From assembly GCA_009760855.2 (NCBI GenBank), contig WPIO01000011.1:2944001-3008000 (forward strand): a stretch of DNA of 64,000 nt, written 5' to 3'. Position 1 is the first letter of the stretch, and the number at the start of each line of letters is the position of its first letter. The translations under genes and the position numbers were made by a program. Origin of the DNA: Cristatella mucedo. Taxonomy: Eukaryota > Bryozoa > Phylactolaemata > Cristatellidae. Below, one piece after another: positions 47,581 through 61,010 of this stretch. The notes under the pieces are model-generated. The model made no database searches, was not told the origin of the DNA, and saw only the letters and a program-made list of their open reading frames with translations.

Positions 47581-50500
47581 TGTGTCTCTGTGTGTGCTTG
47601 ATGTGTCAAAAAACACCAGCTGGCTTGACTCGACATGACACAAGCCTTGCCATCCATTTCCCTCGGACTTTGGTATTTTCCTGGTTGCTGAGCAACCAAT
47701 TGACAGATGCCATGTGCTCTGGCTGCCAGGGCCTCACCTCGAGCTGCTTGCTGTCTGCCGACCACCCACGGGCCTTTGTCTATTTTCGTGTATTTTTTTC
47801 TGAAGCACGACAACTGGAGTTGCTCGAATCGATGTCCCCTAGAGCCCCATCCCAGAGGTCTGACCATGAGTGCTTGGCATGCCTCCACCTCTAGTCCTGA
47901 GGTTCGACAGGCCTTTCTGATGGCGGCCACTGAGCACAGGCACTCACCTCGGACGGCCTGTGCTCAGGGGCTGCCCTGGTTCATTGCTTGACCCCAGCTG
48001 CCCCCTTTGAAAGGATTGTTGCTGGTATTTTCCCCCTGCTGTATCTGCTGCTGCTGTTGGCATCACTCGGCATCCCACCATCGGCCTGCCCAAGGCCGAC
48101 GGTGCAGGGCTCGCGGCTTAGATGTGCTGTACTTTAGCAGCTTAGTACTGTGGGACATTGTGGAGCATCTACCAGCAATCTTGGGAGTTGAGGTATCTAC
48201 GAGCAATCACGGCCAGAGCAGCTACCTGTGGCCGATCGTTCTCTCGTTGAGCAGCCGGAGCTGATTAGCTGCCCTTGATCGCTTTTCTTCTGAGCAGTGG
48301 CTGCTGCCAGCTTTGCACTTGAGTAGGTTGAGACATAACGGAGTCCCTGTTGGATTGGCCTCTGCTTACTGTACTGGTCCTGGGCCAACCTTCGAAAAAG
48401 CATGCATCAGAGCATGATATGTCTGTCAAGATGACAACTCAGTATCCGCTTGGCTCCATGGGTATCTGGGTATCAAGTGGCTGATGTTGTCTCGGAATTG
48501 TGATCTCATTTAGCAATTCTACATCCCTTGTCGTCTACCTTTCATTTGCCTGCCTTATTTTATTTATAGGAGGGCTCATCTCAAGGAATGCTTCGAGCTT
48601 CTGAGACATGAGATACCATCCATAGATGACAGGAAGATATCAAATCTGTCCATACTGCAGAAAGCACTGCGCTACGTTCAGGTATGGTACGAAGTCGAAG
48701 ATTAGTGCTTGTGCTGTCGCGTCGTTAGACACGTTTTATAGTTGTCGGCATTCGTTGTTGATCGAACGGGTCTGCTGGAGGACCCGATCCAGCGTTGTGT
48801 TGAAGCTGATATGCAGGCACGTGCCCCCTCAACCTGATTGGGCATGCTGAAGGGACGCCTTCCTTGGATGAGGAAGAAGCAAAGGGGATGCCAGGCGTTC
48901 TGATTGATTGGCTCCCCTAAGATTCCCACCCCTAAGAGAAAGTCGCTGTCAATGCTCAGACCCCTCGAGAAATTCCCGCATCCGAGCCTATGTTCGTGCT
49001 CGTGCGCAGGCTGCGACCTTACCTTAACCAGGCAGTTCCTGCATTTTTGAGCACCGTGTCAGACGAGATAGGCGACGCAGCCTGGTTGGCCCCTGGAAAT
49101 ATTATATTATTCTATTGTATTATCTATTATATTACTCTATTCCCCAGATCGATCCCGTTCGTTCGACAAAGTTTTTCGTAATCATTGTACGTCTGTGCTT
49201 TCCATAGCCGTTCCGGAGGGGGGCACTGTATCTTGAGGCATTCTCCTTTTTCGTGAGAATCTTGCGCAGGGTCTACCATCTGCCAACTGCGGAAAGAACG
49301 GAAGCCTCCGTTCTGTGAAGAAAACCTGGACGTGCCTTCTCCTAATTACCCCTGCTATGCTCTGCAGATAAATTTGCCTACAGTGCCTTACTCCCTCACT
49401 ACCTCGTGACTTACCATACACAAGGCAATGCTGTGGTGTTCTATGCTGCTCCTTAACGATGAGCGACTTTATTCCCTACTCTGTACCAGTAGCCGCTGGG
49501 CAGCTGTGCCGGCGCTGGGACATCACTCTTCACTCCAGCCTGGCTTCTGGTGAGCTGGCTTCTTGTGAACTGTCCTAGAATTCGAAGTCGTCCTACCTCG
49601 CGGTGGCCAGTGCTGTCACCGGTCATAACTGCACCGGTTTCGCTTACTGGTTTCTGTCCACTTGGTTTGCAGTGCCGAGGAGCAGATGCAGCCGCCGCCC
49701 TTGCAAAGCATGGACCCCCTGAAGCGGCTCCGGTCGAGGATGAGTGAGTGAGTGAGTTAATGAGTGAGAGTCTGGTCTGACGGTACCTAGCGGACATGCG
49801 CAATGCAAACGATGCTGATCCGGCTACCCGTGCTCCGACTCTCAAGTCCAAACGCAGATCCTGTGCTGGTGATCCCCCTCTTCCACAGTCGGTCCTTTCT
49901 CGAATAGCTAGTCTTATGTGAGCCCATCTCAGGCGATCCCCTCCTTAGGAGTTGCTTACTCGCATTGGGCAGCTTTGTTGTCGTTGTGCACGGCGACTTC
50001 ACTCGCTGTCCCTTTGACTAGCGCCGATCGCCACACTCGGCAGGTCGAACAGGGTTTAGCCATCGTGGCATAGGAATGCAGATCTCTGTCCCCCCATAAC
50101 TTCTGCCCCAAGGCTCGTCGGATGTGTGGCGCCAGGCGTCTGCTGCACACTTTCGATGCCAATCGATCCACTGTCGGCTGATGCAGCAGCCGGCTCTTGT
50201 GCAAGCACATATCACCGTGCTTTGTCGACGAAGAGCGGGCAACATGTCGGATGAGCATCGGCAGCTGCCTGCTTTTTGCTGGCGGGCGCATGCTGAAGAT
50301 GTCATTTGCCGAACTTGCCAATGCTCGAGCACAACACACTGAAGACCAGCTGTCAGGGCTCTCAGCCGTTCGACGCATTTTCATGTCGTGATGCAGCGAC
50401 GTGCTGCCAACTACAGTCGATTTAGGGTAGTAGCAGAAGGCATGGCAGACGGTGGTGGGGCTGTGTTTGCTATTTTTCGAGACCAGTCTGCTTTGCAGCA

Positions 50501-53500
50501 GCTGTTTGTTGCCTGCCTGCTGCCGAGAGCCGGGGAGCAAGCAAGCATATAATCGGTCATCAGTCGGCGCTGCAGTTAATGCATTTGTATGGCTGCAGCG
50601 TGGCCCTCTCGAGTCAACTTTGTTAGGAAACTGAGGAAACGTGATTGTGCTTGTCCCGTGTCTAGTTAGGCTCCCATTGTGTGATCACGAGGCTGGGGCA
50701 TGTTGGCACGTGTCTACTTAAATCGCTGCAGCCAGCGAAAGACTAGTGATGAGGGACCGGCAGTGGTGAAGGTTGATGACCTGATTATCAGTTGCAGCTA
50801 GCCAGCAGACCGAGTACCAGCAGTGATGCCACTGCCCGTGTTCAAGGCTAGCTAGAGGCAGTGAAGCCAGATCAAGGCTAGCTAGGGCAATCCAGTCACT
50901 CTGGGTAGGACTGAGTGTGGAGTATAACCTGCAGAAGATTTCCCTCGTGCCTGAAAGCAGAAGCGGTGCTGCTGCCTCTGATGCTGCTGACAAGTGTTAA
51001 GTTTAGGACCTTGCCATCGAGAGCTGTTATCTGCCTTTTTTTGCCCCCGAAATACAGTTGCTGTGCTGAACCAGGCTTAACTGAGGGCATCCACGGTAGC
51101 GATCTACTGAAGATTAGTGCCCATGTTCTGTAATTGCACGGAAGCCCCATTACAATGCAGCGATTGACATTGGCTTGTCACTTTTGGTGTGTAGATGGTG
51201 CCGAATTTCTACCAGGGAAGCAGCTGACAGAACCTTGGCCCCTCTCCATCCCCTCTGCCCGGTTCGCTCGTTCGTGCTGCCGCTGCCAATGGTTAGCCGA
51301 GCTCTGCAAGGACCGAGCAAGAGTCGGCCGAGAGTGCTGCTGGCATGCAGCAGCACCTACGTCTCTCGTGGTCTCCGGCGAGGGATGTGCCTGGACGTTA
51401 AACCATGCCCACGACCTTGGCAGAAGGTGTGATGAGCTCGGATGGGGTGCCTCGATCTGATGGCTTCGGGGTGTGGCTTGCTGGCCTGTCTGCAGACTGA
51501 CTGTACGGTGGCTGCAGCAGGACAGCCCTATTTAATCCTTTCCAGTGGCGGACTTTCTGTTCTCGAATACCTGGAAAACTTATATAAAGCCTATTGGGAG
51601 AAACATGGAACTGAATGGGGTGGGGTGGCTCAGCCGTGTGAAGCCAGGCTTAGAGGCAGACAGGCCGGCAGTCAGGGAGAGTGGCTCCTTGCTTACCTCA
51701 GCTGCTCGATCTCCCGGGCTCAGATTGGCGCTGCGCTTCTTTTGGAAATTCTTCGAAGCTCTTGAATGGATAATCTTGAATGTATAATCACGGCAACTGC
51801 CGAGATTGTATTAGGTGCCCAGCTGAGAGTGGGCGATGATAATCAATTCAGCAGGTAGCCGATCGCCAGCTTTCATTCCTGGGCACGGAGCGGCCACCAC
51901 GGTGTGACGTGCATTGGCCGCCTTTGGGTTGCTAGCGTGCCGTGCTTCAAAGCAGGCTGGCTTAGGACTGAGCTACTTCAGCAGTGATGACTACAGTGCT
52001 GCTACCGCTTCTTGACTGCTGCCTTGCTGGAGCAATAGCCCCGTCGCTTGGCCTGCCTTGTGCGCTCCCTGGCACCAAGGCTGTAGAAGTTTCAGTAACT
52101 GCTGGGTTTGCCCAGGGGAAAGAAAGGTTAGCTGATTCCGCGGCCTCATTTATATAGCAGCAGAAGAACCGTAGCATAGCGATTATTGCCCACTGCAAGC
52201 AGTGGGCAATACTACCCACTGCTTGCAGTGGGCAATACAAAATCGCTCACTGCAAGACTCGATCCCATGACCTGGGTCGTTAAAAGAGAGCACCTTGGCC
52301 TAAGACCTCGGGGCCAACGGAAGACCGACGAAGATGGAGAAATGGAGCATGGTTCTGCCTCTTGGCCAAGACAAAGAGAGGCAAGGCCGAACAAACGACC
52401 AATCATAAACGCCGTCGTGGGCACTGTCTGCATTGCTTTGAAAGGCATGGCCTACGACTTGAGATCGTCGATGCGTTCCACAAGAGCCTCTGTTTAGAGG
52501 AAAGTATGAGCTTTTCATGTATGAATCAGATCGTGAGGTAGCCAGCAAAAAAGGCAATTGCAGAAATGCTTAAATTTATCGTAGGTGCAATGCTGAGGGT
52601 CTGAAGGTGGAGCTAATTGGTAGCTAGAATGAAGCAAGATTTAAGGTGGAAAACCGACCGTGTAAACTTCCTACAGAAAGCAGGACCGATGCAAGATGAA
52701 CCGTGTAATTCTGGCTTCATGCAGGCTTAATCTCGCCTGTTCCTGTACTGATCCCAAGAAGGCAAGTGATTTTTTCGGTTGATAATGCCTTGTCGGTGGA
52801 GTGCCAGCAAAAGAATGCCCGTATCGAACCCACCATGCCCCTTGTCTGCGGAATTGTAAAGCAGCTCTTACTAAGGCCAAGACGGCCGGATTAGGAGTCG
52901 TCGAGGGGTGGGCATAAATCCCCAAAATTCAAGCTCGTGAAAGTGTTCCCTGCGATTATGTACCCTGCGACCCTACTCTGAAATGTCTGGATTGTTAAAC
53001 ATGGCAGTTACTTAAGGGTTAACTTGTTCGATTTTGCACATTTCTACCTGTGTGGTGGTTCTCATAGAGCCAAGCTTTACAGTAGCCAAATAATGGGAGA
53101 TAATCTCTACCTTACCGGACGCTCACTTTCTGGGCTGTTCGGTCGCTCTCAGCTGCTGCTGGAATGTAAATGTGGCTATTACGGGTGCGCAAATACCCTG
53201 GACATCAGTGTATATTGCAAAATTACCTTTGTTGGGATTAGCGGCTCAAGCTCTGGCCTGGCGCTTCTTACGCGCGGTCACGGTGCTGCTTTGTCCATAT
53301 AATCTTACCGGTGGTACAGCCAGGGATTAATGCGTCATCCGGTTACATTCGGAGCACTGTACTGATATGTGCCAAGCCTGTCCAGCTGGCTGCCATCTTA
53401 TGCGCTGGCATGCAGTTTAGCTTCAGATGCCCGGCGATCTGCTCGGTGGTACACTCGTTACTTTTGTTCTAGCTATTCGTCTTATTCTTCTGCACAGCAG

Positions 53501-56500
53501 CCTCTGCTCGCTCATTCGCTTGCTGCGATTGCCTGCTGCGATTGCTCTGCAGTTGCCCCCCTCGAGGTTGTGGGGCAACTGGTCGTTTGGCAGTTGCAAG
53601 TGATTGCACAGTCACTTACGTCTGCCCAACACGAATGACTGTGTTATCTCGTTTGCCTTTAAGAGGACGGCCAGGGTCGACAGGCCACCCTGCTCATAAT
53701 TCAGCCAGGCACTTTCCGGGGTGAAAGGAAAGAGAGCCCACTCCTGCGCAGCCTTCCTTAATAGGGGACCAGGCGCTTTGCATTTTGCAGCTCTGCTGCA
53801 AGCTGCCGCCGGTCGTCTGGGAACGGGTCTTGCACATGAGCCGCAGTGTAGTGCCACAGCACTAGCAGATTGGCCTGTGCGCTCGTGCGATCGGCTCTTC
53901 ACATTCGCTGTCCGTATTCAGGCCAGAACCGGGGGGAGGGGAGGGGCACCTGCAGCCACGAACATGTCGTGTGACTGTGGCGGCCGCAGCCCTCACCTGC
54001 CCTGCACAGCTGCTGCTCTGTCTGGCCGATCACTTTGCCGAGCTGTCGGGAAATTCTCATTTCTCGATCCTCACCTTCCTGCGCGCATGAAAGCAGCAGC
54101 TCGTTGTCACGTGGCAACCGGTCTGGCAGCTCTAGCTTGGCTGCCTCAATCGAAGCCTCGGGCTGCTGCTGCTGCTGACCCCGTGCGGCTGCTTTAGAAG
54201 CGGCGATGGCTAACGTACCATTGATCGCCCTTCCCTTCTTCCTTTGGGTCTGTCGGTGTCCACCTGCAGCAGCCGCTCTCTCCTGTTCGCCCTGTGGCTA
54301 TTGCCATCGTCACCACCAGCATCGTCATTCATCGTTTCGGCATCTTTCGAGCAGTGGCTGCTGAGCAGAAGCGATGGCGGCCGCCGCCAAAGGCCTGTCG
54401 TTGAAATCGGCCTGCTGCCGTAATGCGCACGGGCCGTCTGGCGCTGTTCGGCGGGACTGGAGTGTCAGAGCAAGCAGCAGCACCGAAGCGTCCGTCCGTT
54501 ATCTGCCTGGGGCACCTTTCGCTGATAATTAGCTGCAGTCGTCTAACCGGTTCATCCGTCGCTGCTCATCTCGTCAGCGCGTTCCACGCAGGCGACGGGT
54601 CGTCGAGCAAAGATGCGCAATGCCCATTGTGGTCGAGCCTTGCACACCTTGCAGCTGGCCGCTCATCGCTGTCGAGCTGGCATTTAGTTCGTTAGCTTTT
54701 GTCCCTGCTACTCCCGTGCGCTCCCGCCCTCCTACCTAGCCGATCGAACCGTGATGGCACGCACTAGGTAAGACGGTTGCTTTTCGCGACCTCGGTCCTT
54801 AGGTTGTGAGTTCGAATCCTGTGGTGGGCGATCCTTTATCGCCACTGGTGGTGATAGCCGTAAAGGCTCTTCTGTCGCCATGCAAAAAGAGGCTGTTAAA
54901 TCAGCTAGCATATATATTGTCAGCGCCTAGGGGCGTGCACACTGTCCTACTTCACGGGCCACGAGCGTTGAGGCGTCCACTTGCTGCCGCCTCGAGCAGC
55001 ATTAGCAGCTGCTGCATCAGCGGGCCAGCCGCAGCGTTCTTTTGCTTCAAGGTCATCACTGCCAAAGAGAAAGAGCTGGAGGAGGAAAAGAAGAGGCTCT
55101 CAGCAATCGGTAGCGTCATGCACTCCAAGCTGTCTCGTCTCAAGCAGGAGGTCAAAACCATGGACGTATTCGACGATGTGGACGCCTGGCTTGCTAGCCA
55201 GCATGAAGCAGCTGATTGCTCTACATCGACGGCATCGGGTAAGTTCCCCCTCCTTCACCCGCGTATGGATGGGGTGCAGGGAAAGAAGAGGAGGCGGAGG
55301 CAAGCGGCCCTTGTGCAGCGCACACACCACCCAAAAGGGTGCCCAGTGCCTTTTTTATCGGCTTGCAGGTGCAAGTTCAAGGTTAAGGCTGAGCGTAATA
55401 AAGTTTGGCCTCCTTGTAAATTCTTCTGGCCGTGCCTTCTCCCCCAAGTTTGCTGTCGGTCTTGTTGACCTGCTTCCTTCGAGATGTGCGTGTTTGCGTG
55501 TTTGAGAGAGTCACCATCTGCTTGTAGGCACTAGCTCATGTCGACTGCGAGTAACGGTAAAGCAATGGCCCCCCTTTTAAACGTTCTGATTGGGAGTGCC
55601 TTTACGAATCCGGCTATGGTGGGCATGTGCACTTTTTCTCCTGCATGTATGTGTGCGTGTTTGTCTATGTATGTATTTATGCATGTATGTATGCCCAAAA
55701 CCAGCTGGACATAGTTGGGTAAGATGAAACCCATGGACTAACGTGTAAGAGGCTTGCATGTGAGCTTCGGGTCACGGGTTTGATTGAGTTCAAATGCTTC
55801 GTCCAGCAAAATGCCTGCTCTCTCACTCCGCTGGAAAGTGTAGCAGCGAGCTACCTCTTGTAGATGACTTTGTTCAAAGGAGAGTGCAGACCTTAGAGTT
55901 ACCCAATGTCAGATTGCGAGCATGCTAATCTGTACATAACGTGGTAGAGCTGTGGATGGGGGTACAGCCGTGCTGCATGCCGAAATTCAACTTCATCCCC
56001 CTACATATCAGTAAACTGTAAGACCAGCCTGTAGGCTTTGCCCAATGGGCTACAGGCACCGGTGCCACCCAGAGAAAGTGGTGCTTTTGTAAATACTAAA
56101 CTAAGAATCACACAAACGTCGAATCACAATGTGACTGGTCAACATGTTATGCATATTTGCCTTGGGCCCACCTTAAGTGTTGTGCTTATTTATGCCACGG
56201 TTGAGTTTGAGATCAAGTCAGCTTTTTGCTCGTGTTCTGCCTACCCCGTAGCTTACGGCAGCCTTCTGACGTCACGAAGGGTGCGGTATCTAAAAGGCCG
56301 GCACTTTGAAAAACCTAGCTCGGTGCCAAATTCTGGCTGTCTGCGCTTTGCTGAGGTGTCACTTTAATTAGCAGCAGGGATATGGTTTCATGTGCCTGCT
56401 CCTCTGGGAGTCCGAAACCTAACAATCGTGCTTGACAGGGACCAGTGTGGCACCGATGATACTGTTGCTGATGACGAGGGCAGCAACGATGACGATTTCC

Positions 56501-59500
56501 CTAACTTGCCAGTGTCACAGACCCTGGCAAGTTGTGCCTCGTTAGCTCAGATGGCAAATTGTCGCCCTGTAAGTGGCTGCTAGTGGCATCTAAAGAATTT
56601 GCTAGGCAAGGCCTGCTTTGGGGGCGGGACCTAGTTAGCGATCGCGCCTCTCTGAGTGGGCCCGAGCTGGCTTTGACAGCCATGTCATCCTGCAGGTCGT
56701 CCGTGCAGCCAGTTTTGATTCGTGTTGGAAACAGAGTGCCACGTGATGTGGAAGTCGTGCAAGAAGCCAGCAGTTGGAGGCTACAGTACCTTGGTTGATG
56801 CCTAGTCCCGCAGCTTAGGCCAAGTGGCCTCACCTGTTTGGCTGGCTTTCGAGTATAGTGCAAGCTTTTTCCGGCATGTGTCAAGTACCGAGAAAGATAT
56901 TTAGTTTGCTTAGGGCGCTGTGCAGACACTATTATTGTTATTATTCTTAAAAGTTGCTCTCATATTGGGTAGTGTTGCACATGGCTGCTGTTTGCTAGCA
57001 GCACCATATGCCTGCCTGCCCCACCCTACGGGTATTCGGCAGAGTGGCATTTGCAAGTGTGGGTCTTATTTGGCCTGCCGGTAGGAGGCTTAGGGCCTTG
57101 GCTACCGAATGCGTACCGAAAGCCGCCCAGGCTGTGAGTGTGCCATGCAAAACTGTCCTGCTTAACACCCACAATCTTTGTGGCTTTTCGGAGATGGAGG
57201 TACATTACATTACATGCTCCTCGTGCCCCACCCCTTGCTGCCTCTCAGCGGCAGCCCAGTGCATTCTGTTTGCTGTTGAAACAGGTACACCTGTCATTGC
57301 GTCTGCTCAACCTGTCATTGTGTCTGCTCGCTTGTCAAGCTTTCACCCATCTGCCAGACCTGCTCACCCCAACCTAGCTTGGCAGCACTGAGTCTACCAC
57401 AGGGTGCAGTGAGTCTACTGCAGGCTACTGGTGCATGTGTGTAGGTGGCGTGTCAGGCGGGAGGTCGAGGGCCGGTCAGGGTGGCTTGAGCATGGTGTGC
57501 ATGAGTTTCGGATCAAGTTGCAAGTGCCACTGGGCTGCCTGTGTGTGTTGGGCAGTTTAATGAGAAAGATGGCAATGTCGTCTCTCCCTCTCCTTCGCGG
57601 CATTGACTGCAAGGCAGGCGGGGTGGAGTGGAGGGAACGTCTATAGGCGCCTGCATCTGCGCCGCGATGGGCTAGATCCTAAACCATCACCAGACACGCC
57701 GGTCACTAGCAGTTTGCCTCTTGCTTGCTAGATTGCTAAGCTAGAGAATTCGCTCGCCGGCGCTGCGGTGCTGATCCTCGTGTGCGAAGCGCAGCAAAGG
57801 TCGACTCTCGCATCGTGCTCGCATTTCGCAACGTGCAAAACATTGCTTCGAGCCTGATCGGGATAGGTTCTTTGAAGCAACACATACTCGAAGCGAGGCC
57901 GTGGCCGATGCCTGCCTTCCCCTCTTGAGTGCTGTCGGAGTTCTGTCCCCCCACGTGAGCCCCCAGCTCGGCCCGCGTGCCTGTGGCGGTCAGAGCGGCT
58001 GAGCATATCCTCTCAGCAGACGTCGATGGCTAGGGGCTGGCTGGGTGGCCACCGCTGCCTGCCGAGTCAGCCTCTGCCTGCACGGCTCAACCACATGGTC
58101 AGCCAAACCGAATCGTTCGTCCTTAGCACCGAGAGCTACGGGTTGCGGCTTTTTGCTTTGTCAGCTAGCGCGCTAGACCACATTGATGCCTGTGCTAGCC
58201 ACTGCAGCCGCAGCATGTTGGGCCCCTTGTCGAAGCGACCGGCGATGCTTCGGCGCAGCTTCGGCGGTGACAGATGAAAAATGAGCCGAAGCAAGACACT
58301 CCTCCCCCCCACGCCCAGCAGGCAGCAGTTTTGTGTACAGCAGCAGCTCAGTGGAGTCAGTCCGCCGCTAGCTCACATCGACGATGGTAGCCAGCCTTGC
58401 TGTGATCCGTCGGCTGCTTTTCAAAACAGATGGTGCTGCTGCTTTCTGCTGCCCTCCAGCCAAACTCTTCGACAGGGAAATGCAAGAAAGCAAGCTGCAG
58501 AGAGCCCCTGCGCTAGCAGCAGGCCGCGATCACCCGCCTTGTCGCTAACCCTTCGGCTAGTGGCAAGGCGTCACTGTGTCAATCTGTCGAGCTGCCTGTC
58601 CGTTTCGTGTGGCTTCCAGGAGCATAGGCCATGACCGTTGCATAGCCGTGATGCCGAACCAGGCCGCCACCCGTGGTCGGAAGCTTCTCTCACCGGTGGC
58701 CTAGCGGCTGCGACCAGCAGCAGCTGGCTGCAGTCACCGCTCGTGGCGGTCCTGATAGTGCAGAGGTGGGTCTGGGCGGTCGTATTGGGCAGTGGTTATC
58801 TAGATATATTGAGAAACCCAGCTGGATCCTCAACACCTGTAGACCTGCTTTTAAATATGGTTGCCCTGCATAAGCTTGAGTTTTTCGATGGAATAGTCGT
58901 TCTTACTAAACCGTGCATGACAGGCCGGATGTTATCAACTTCTGAGGCTGCCCGAGAACCGCCAACCTGTTCGTCGCCGAGTGCGGCCATGCATAAGCTT
59001 TGCGTAGCTGTGGCCTGCTAGAGCAAGGATGAGAAAGCCCTTCACGGAAATGACAATGGCATCGACAGATTGCATCAGTCCTTGGATGGCGCTAAGTTGA
59101 AGTAAGAGAAAACCTCCTCTTCGCAGACAAGTAAATGAAAAATTTTCTGGATGGCATCGATACTTTTTCCGTGGCTACGTATGATCGGTACTGCTGATGT
59201 CGAAATCACATCTTTAGCACTTCACCAGCTAACGGCTAAAGACTAACTAGAAAGAAGGCTAACTTAAAAGAGCTCTCAAAAATCCGTACCACTATCACCA
59301 AGAGGAATATGCAAAAGAGTACTCTTAAGGAGAAGCCTTGCCAATATTTCATTAAGTTGACGAATGCAAGCCACTTTGCACGGCTGTCCCTAAACTGAGA
59401 AGTGGCTGCAATTGATTCAGAGATTGCATGGCATTGCTACATTCTGTGGCAACGAAATTGAAAGCTGATGCGTTTCGATCCACAGAACTTAATGCACTCG

Positions 59501-60950
59501 TATGGTTGTGGCTTGTTCGGCCGGTCAACGACTTTGCATTTCACCGAGGGCTTGGGTATTATCATGGCATTCATGGCCTGTGCATTAGCATGCATTGTGC
59601 ATGCCAGGGTGTTGTCGGCCAGTAACACGTGATTTCTGAGAAAGTTGTCATTACACTCGTTGCAGAAACTATCTATCTCTCAACTCATACTCCCTCTACT
59701 CCTCCCCCTCCCCCCTGCTTTCCCCTCACTTCTCCCTCTCTCTGTTTTTCCCTCGTCAGCTATGGCTATTGCCTTGCATGTGCCTTATCCTCCGTTGCCT
59801 CTATGTGCCCCCACCACATGTTATGTAGCCTGTTATTTTCACCATCAAGATTTTTGCCGCAGCCGATGTTGCTAGTTGCGCAGATGTTGCTACTCACGTC
59901 CTAGACACAGGATTGACTCATGCAATCCGTGTGTAACACTGCCGACTTGGCCACATGTCCCGCTTCCTAACTAACTCTCTGTCTGCTGCTGCTGCTGCTT
60001 ACTACATTGAACGAGCTCTTATTTCGGCAGTGCTTTTCTCACACCTGCTTTGTTGCTTGATGCAGAGGTGTGCTGAGTAACCAGCTGCTCGGAGGAAGCT
60101 GTTCCTGGCCAAGGTCGTGGGCTCGAGTCCTGTGGCATATGGAAAGCGCCGGATAGAGATCAAGCTCTCTTTTAGGGTGCTAAACACACGAATTGCACAA
60201 TCAGTACATTAGGGTCTGACTTGGAAAATCTCGCAGCAGCATAGGGACTGCTTAGTCCTCGTGGCCTTTTGGAGTGACCGGTAGACATGCCGCAAATGAC
60301 TTCTCATTGCACTATGCTTTCAATGCACTGCACCCGTGACGTTGCTTCACGGCCAAGCACCCGTGATCGATGTCCATCACATCCGGCTGGCTCTAGGCAT
60401 ACGGTCTGCAGTAGAAGTCGAAACCATGCCAGCCTGACCTGCAGCGCTGCAGATTGGCTTTCTCGTTAAGCTGCTGCAAGAGTATGAAGGTCTTCCCCCT
60501 CCTCCCAGAGATCTTTTTGAAATGGCATCCGGTTGCAGACCTCTGGCAGTTCGTGGGCAGAGAGCTGGCTTGTTGATGCATTCCTGCCGACCATGGCCTG
60601 TTGTTTCGGAGCAGCCAATTAGAGCATTATATTCCCGTTTTTTGGTTAATTTTAGAATGCTGCAACGAGGACGCTTCTTTCGAGGAAAATGCTATTAAAC
60701 CTGGCAGCCGAGGTAAGCTGGCAGCTTGCTTGTCTTTTCCCGCTGCCACGTGGGAGATCTAGGGCAGGCATGCTGAAATGCCAGCCCTAGCTGCTTCTGC
60801 TCTGTCACTGCCCCCCACCGACTTCTCCGCAACTGTTGCAGATGGCTAAGCACCCCTACAGTTGCTTCATGCAGCACACAGCAGACAATCTGCTGTACGA
60901 TTGATTGGCTTGCTGCAGTGCACGCGTGTTTGTGTGCTTTTGTGCATGCA

Positions 60951-61010
<60 letters not shown>

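Noticed and set aside
49956-50540. 194-codon reverse-strand frame
   Set aside because: No recognised domain, no exon bounds, overlapping frames on the other strand.
54806-55051. Upstream part of the 220-codon frame containing the zipper
   Set aside because: The zipper exon begins at a splice acceptor at 55052; the upstream residues come partly from a SINE2 copy.
55239-55468. Downstream part of the same frame
   Set aside because: A strong donor (GTAAGT at 55239) ends the exon, and similarity to MNT stops there.
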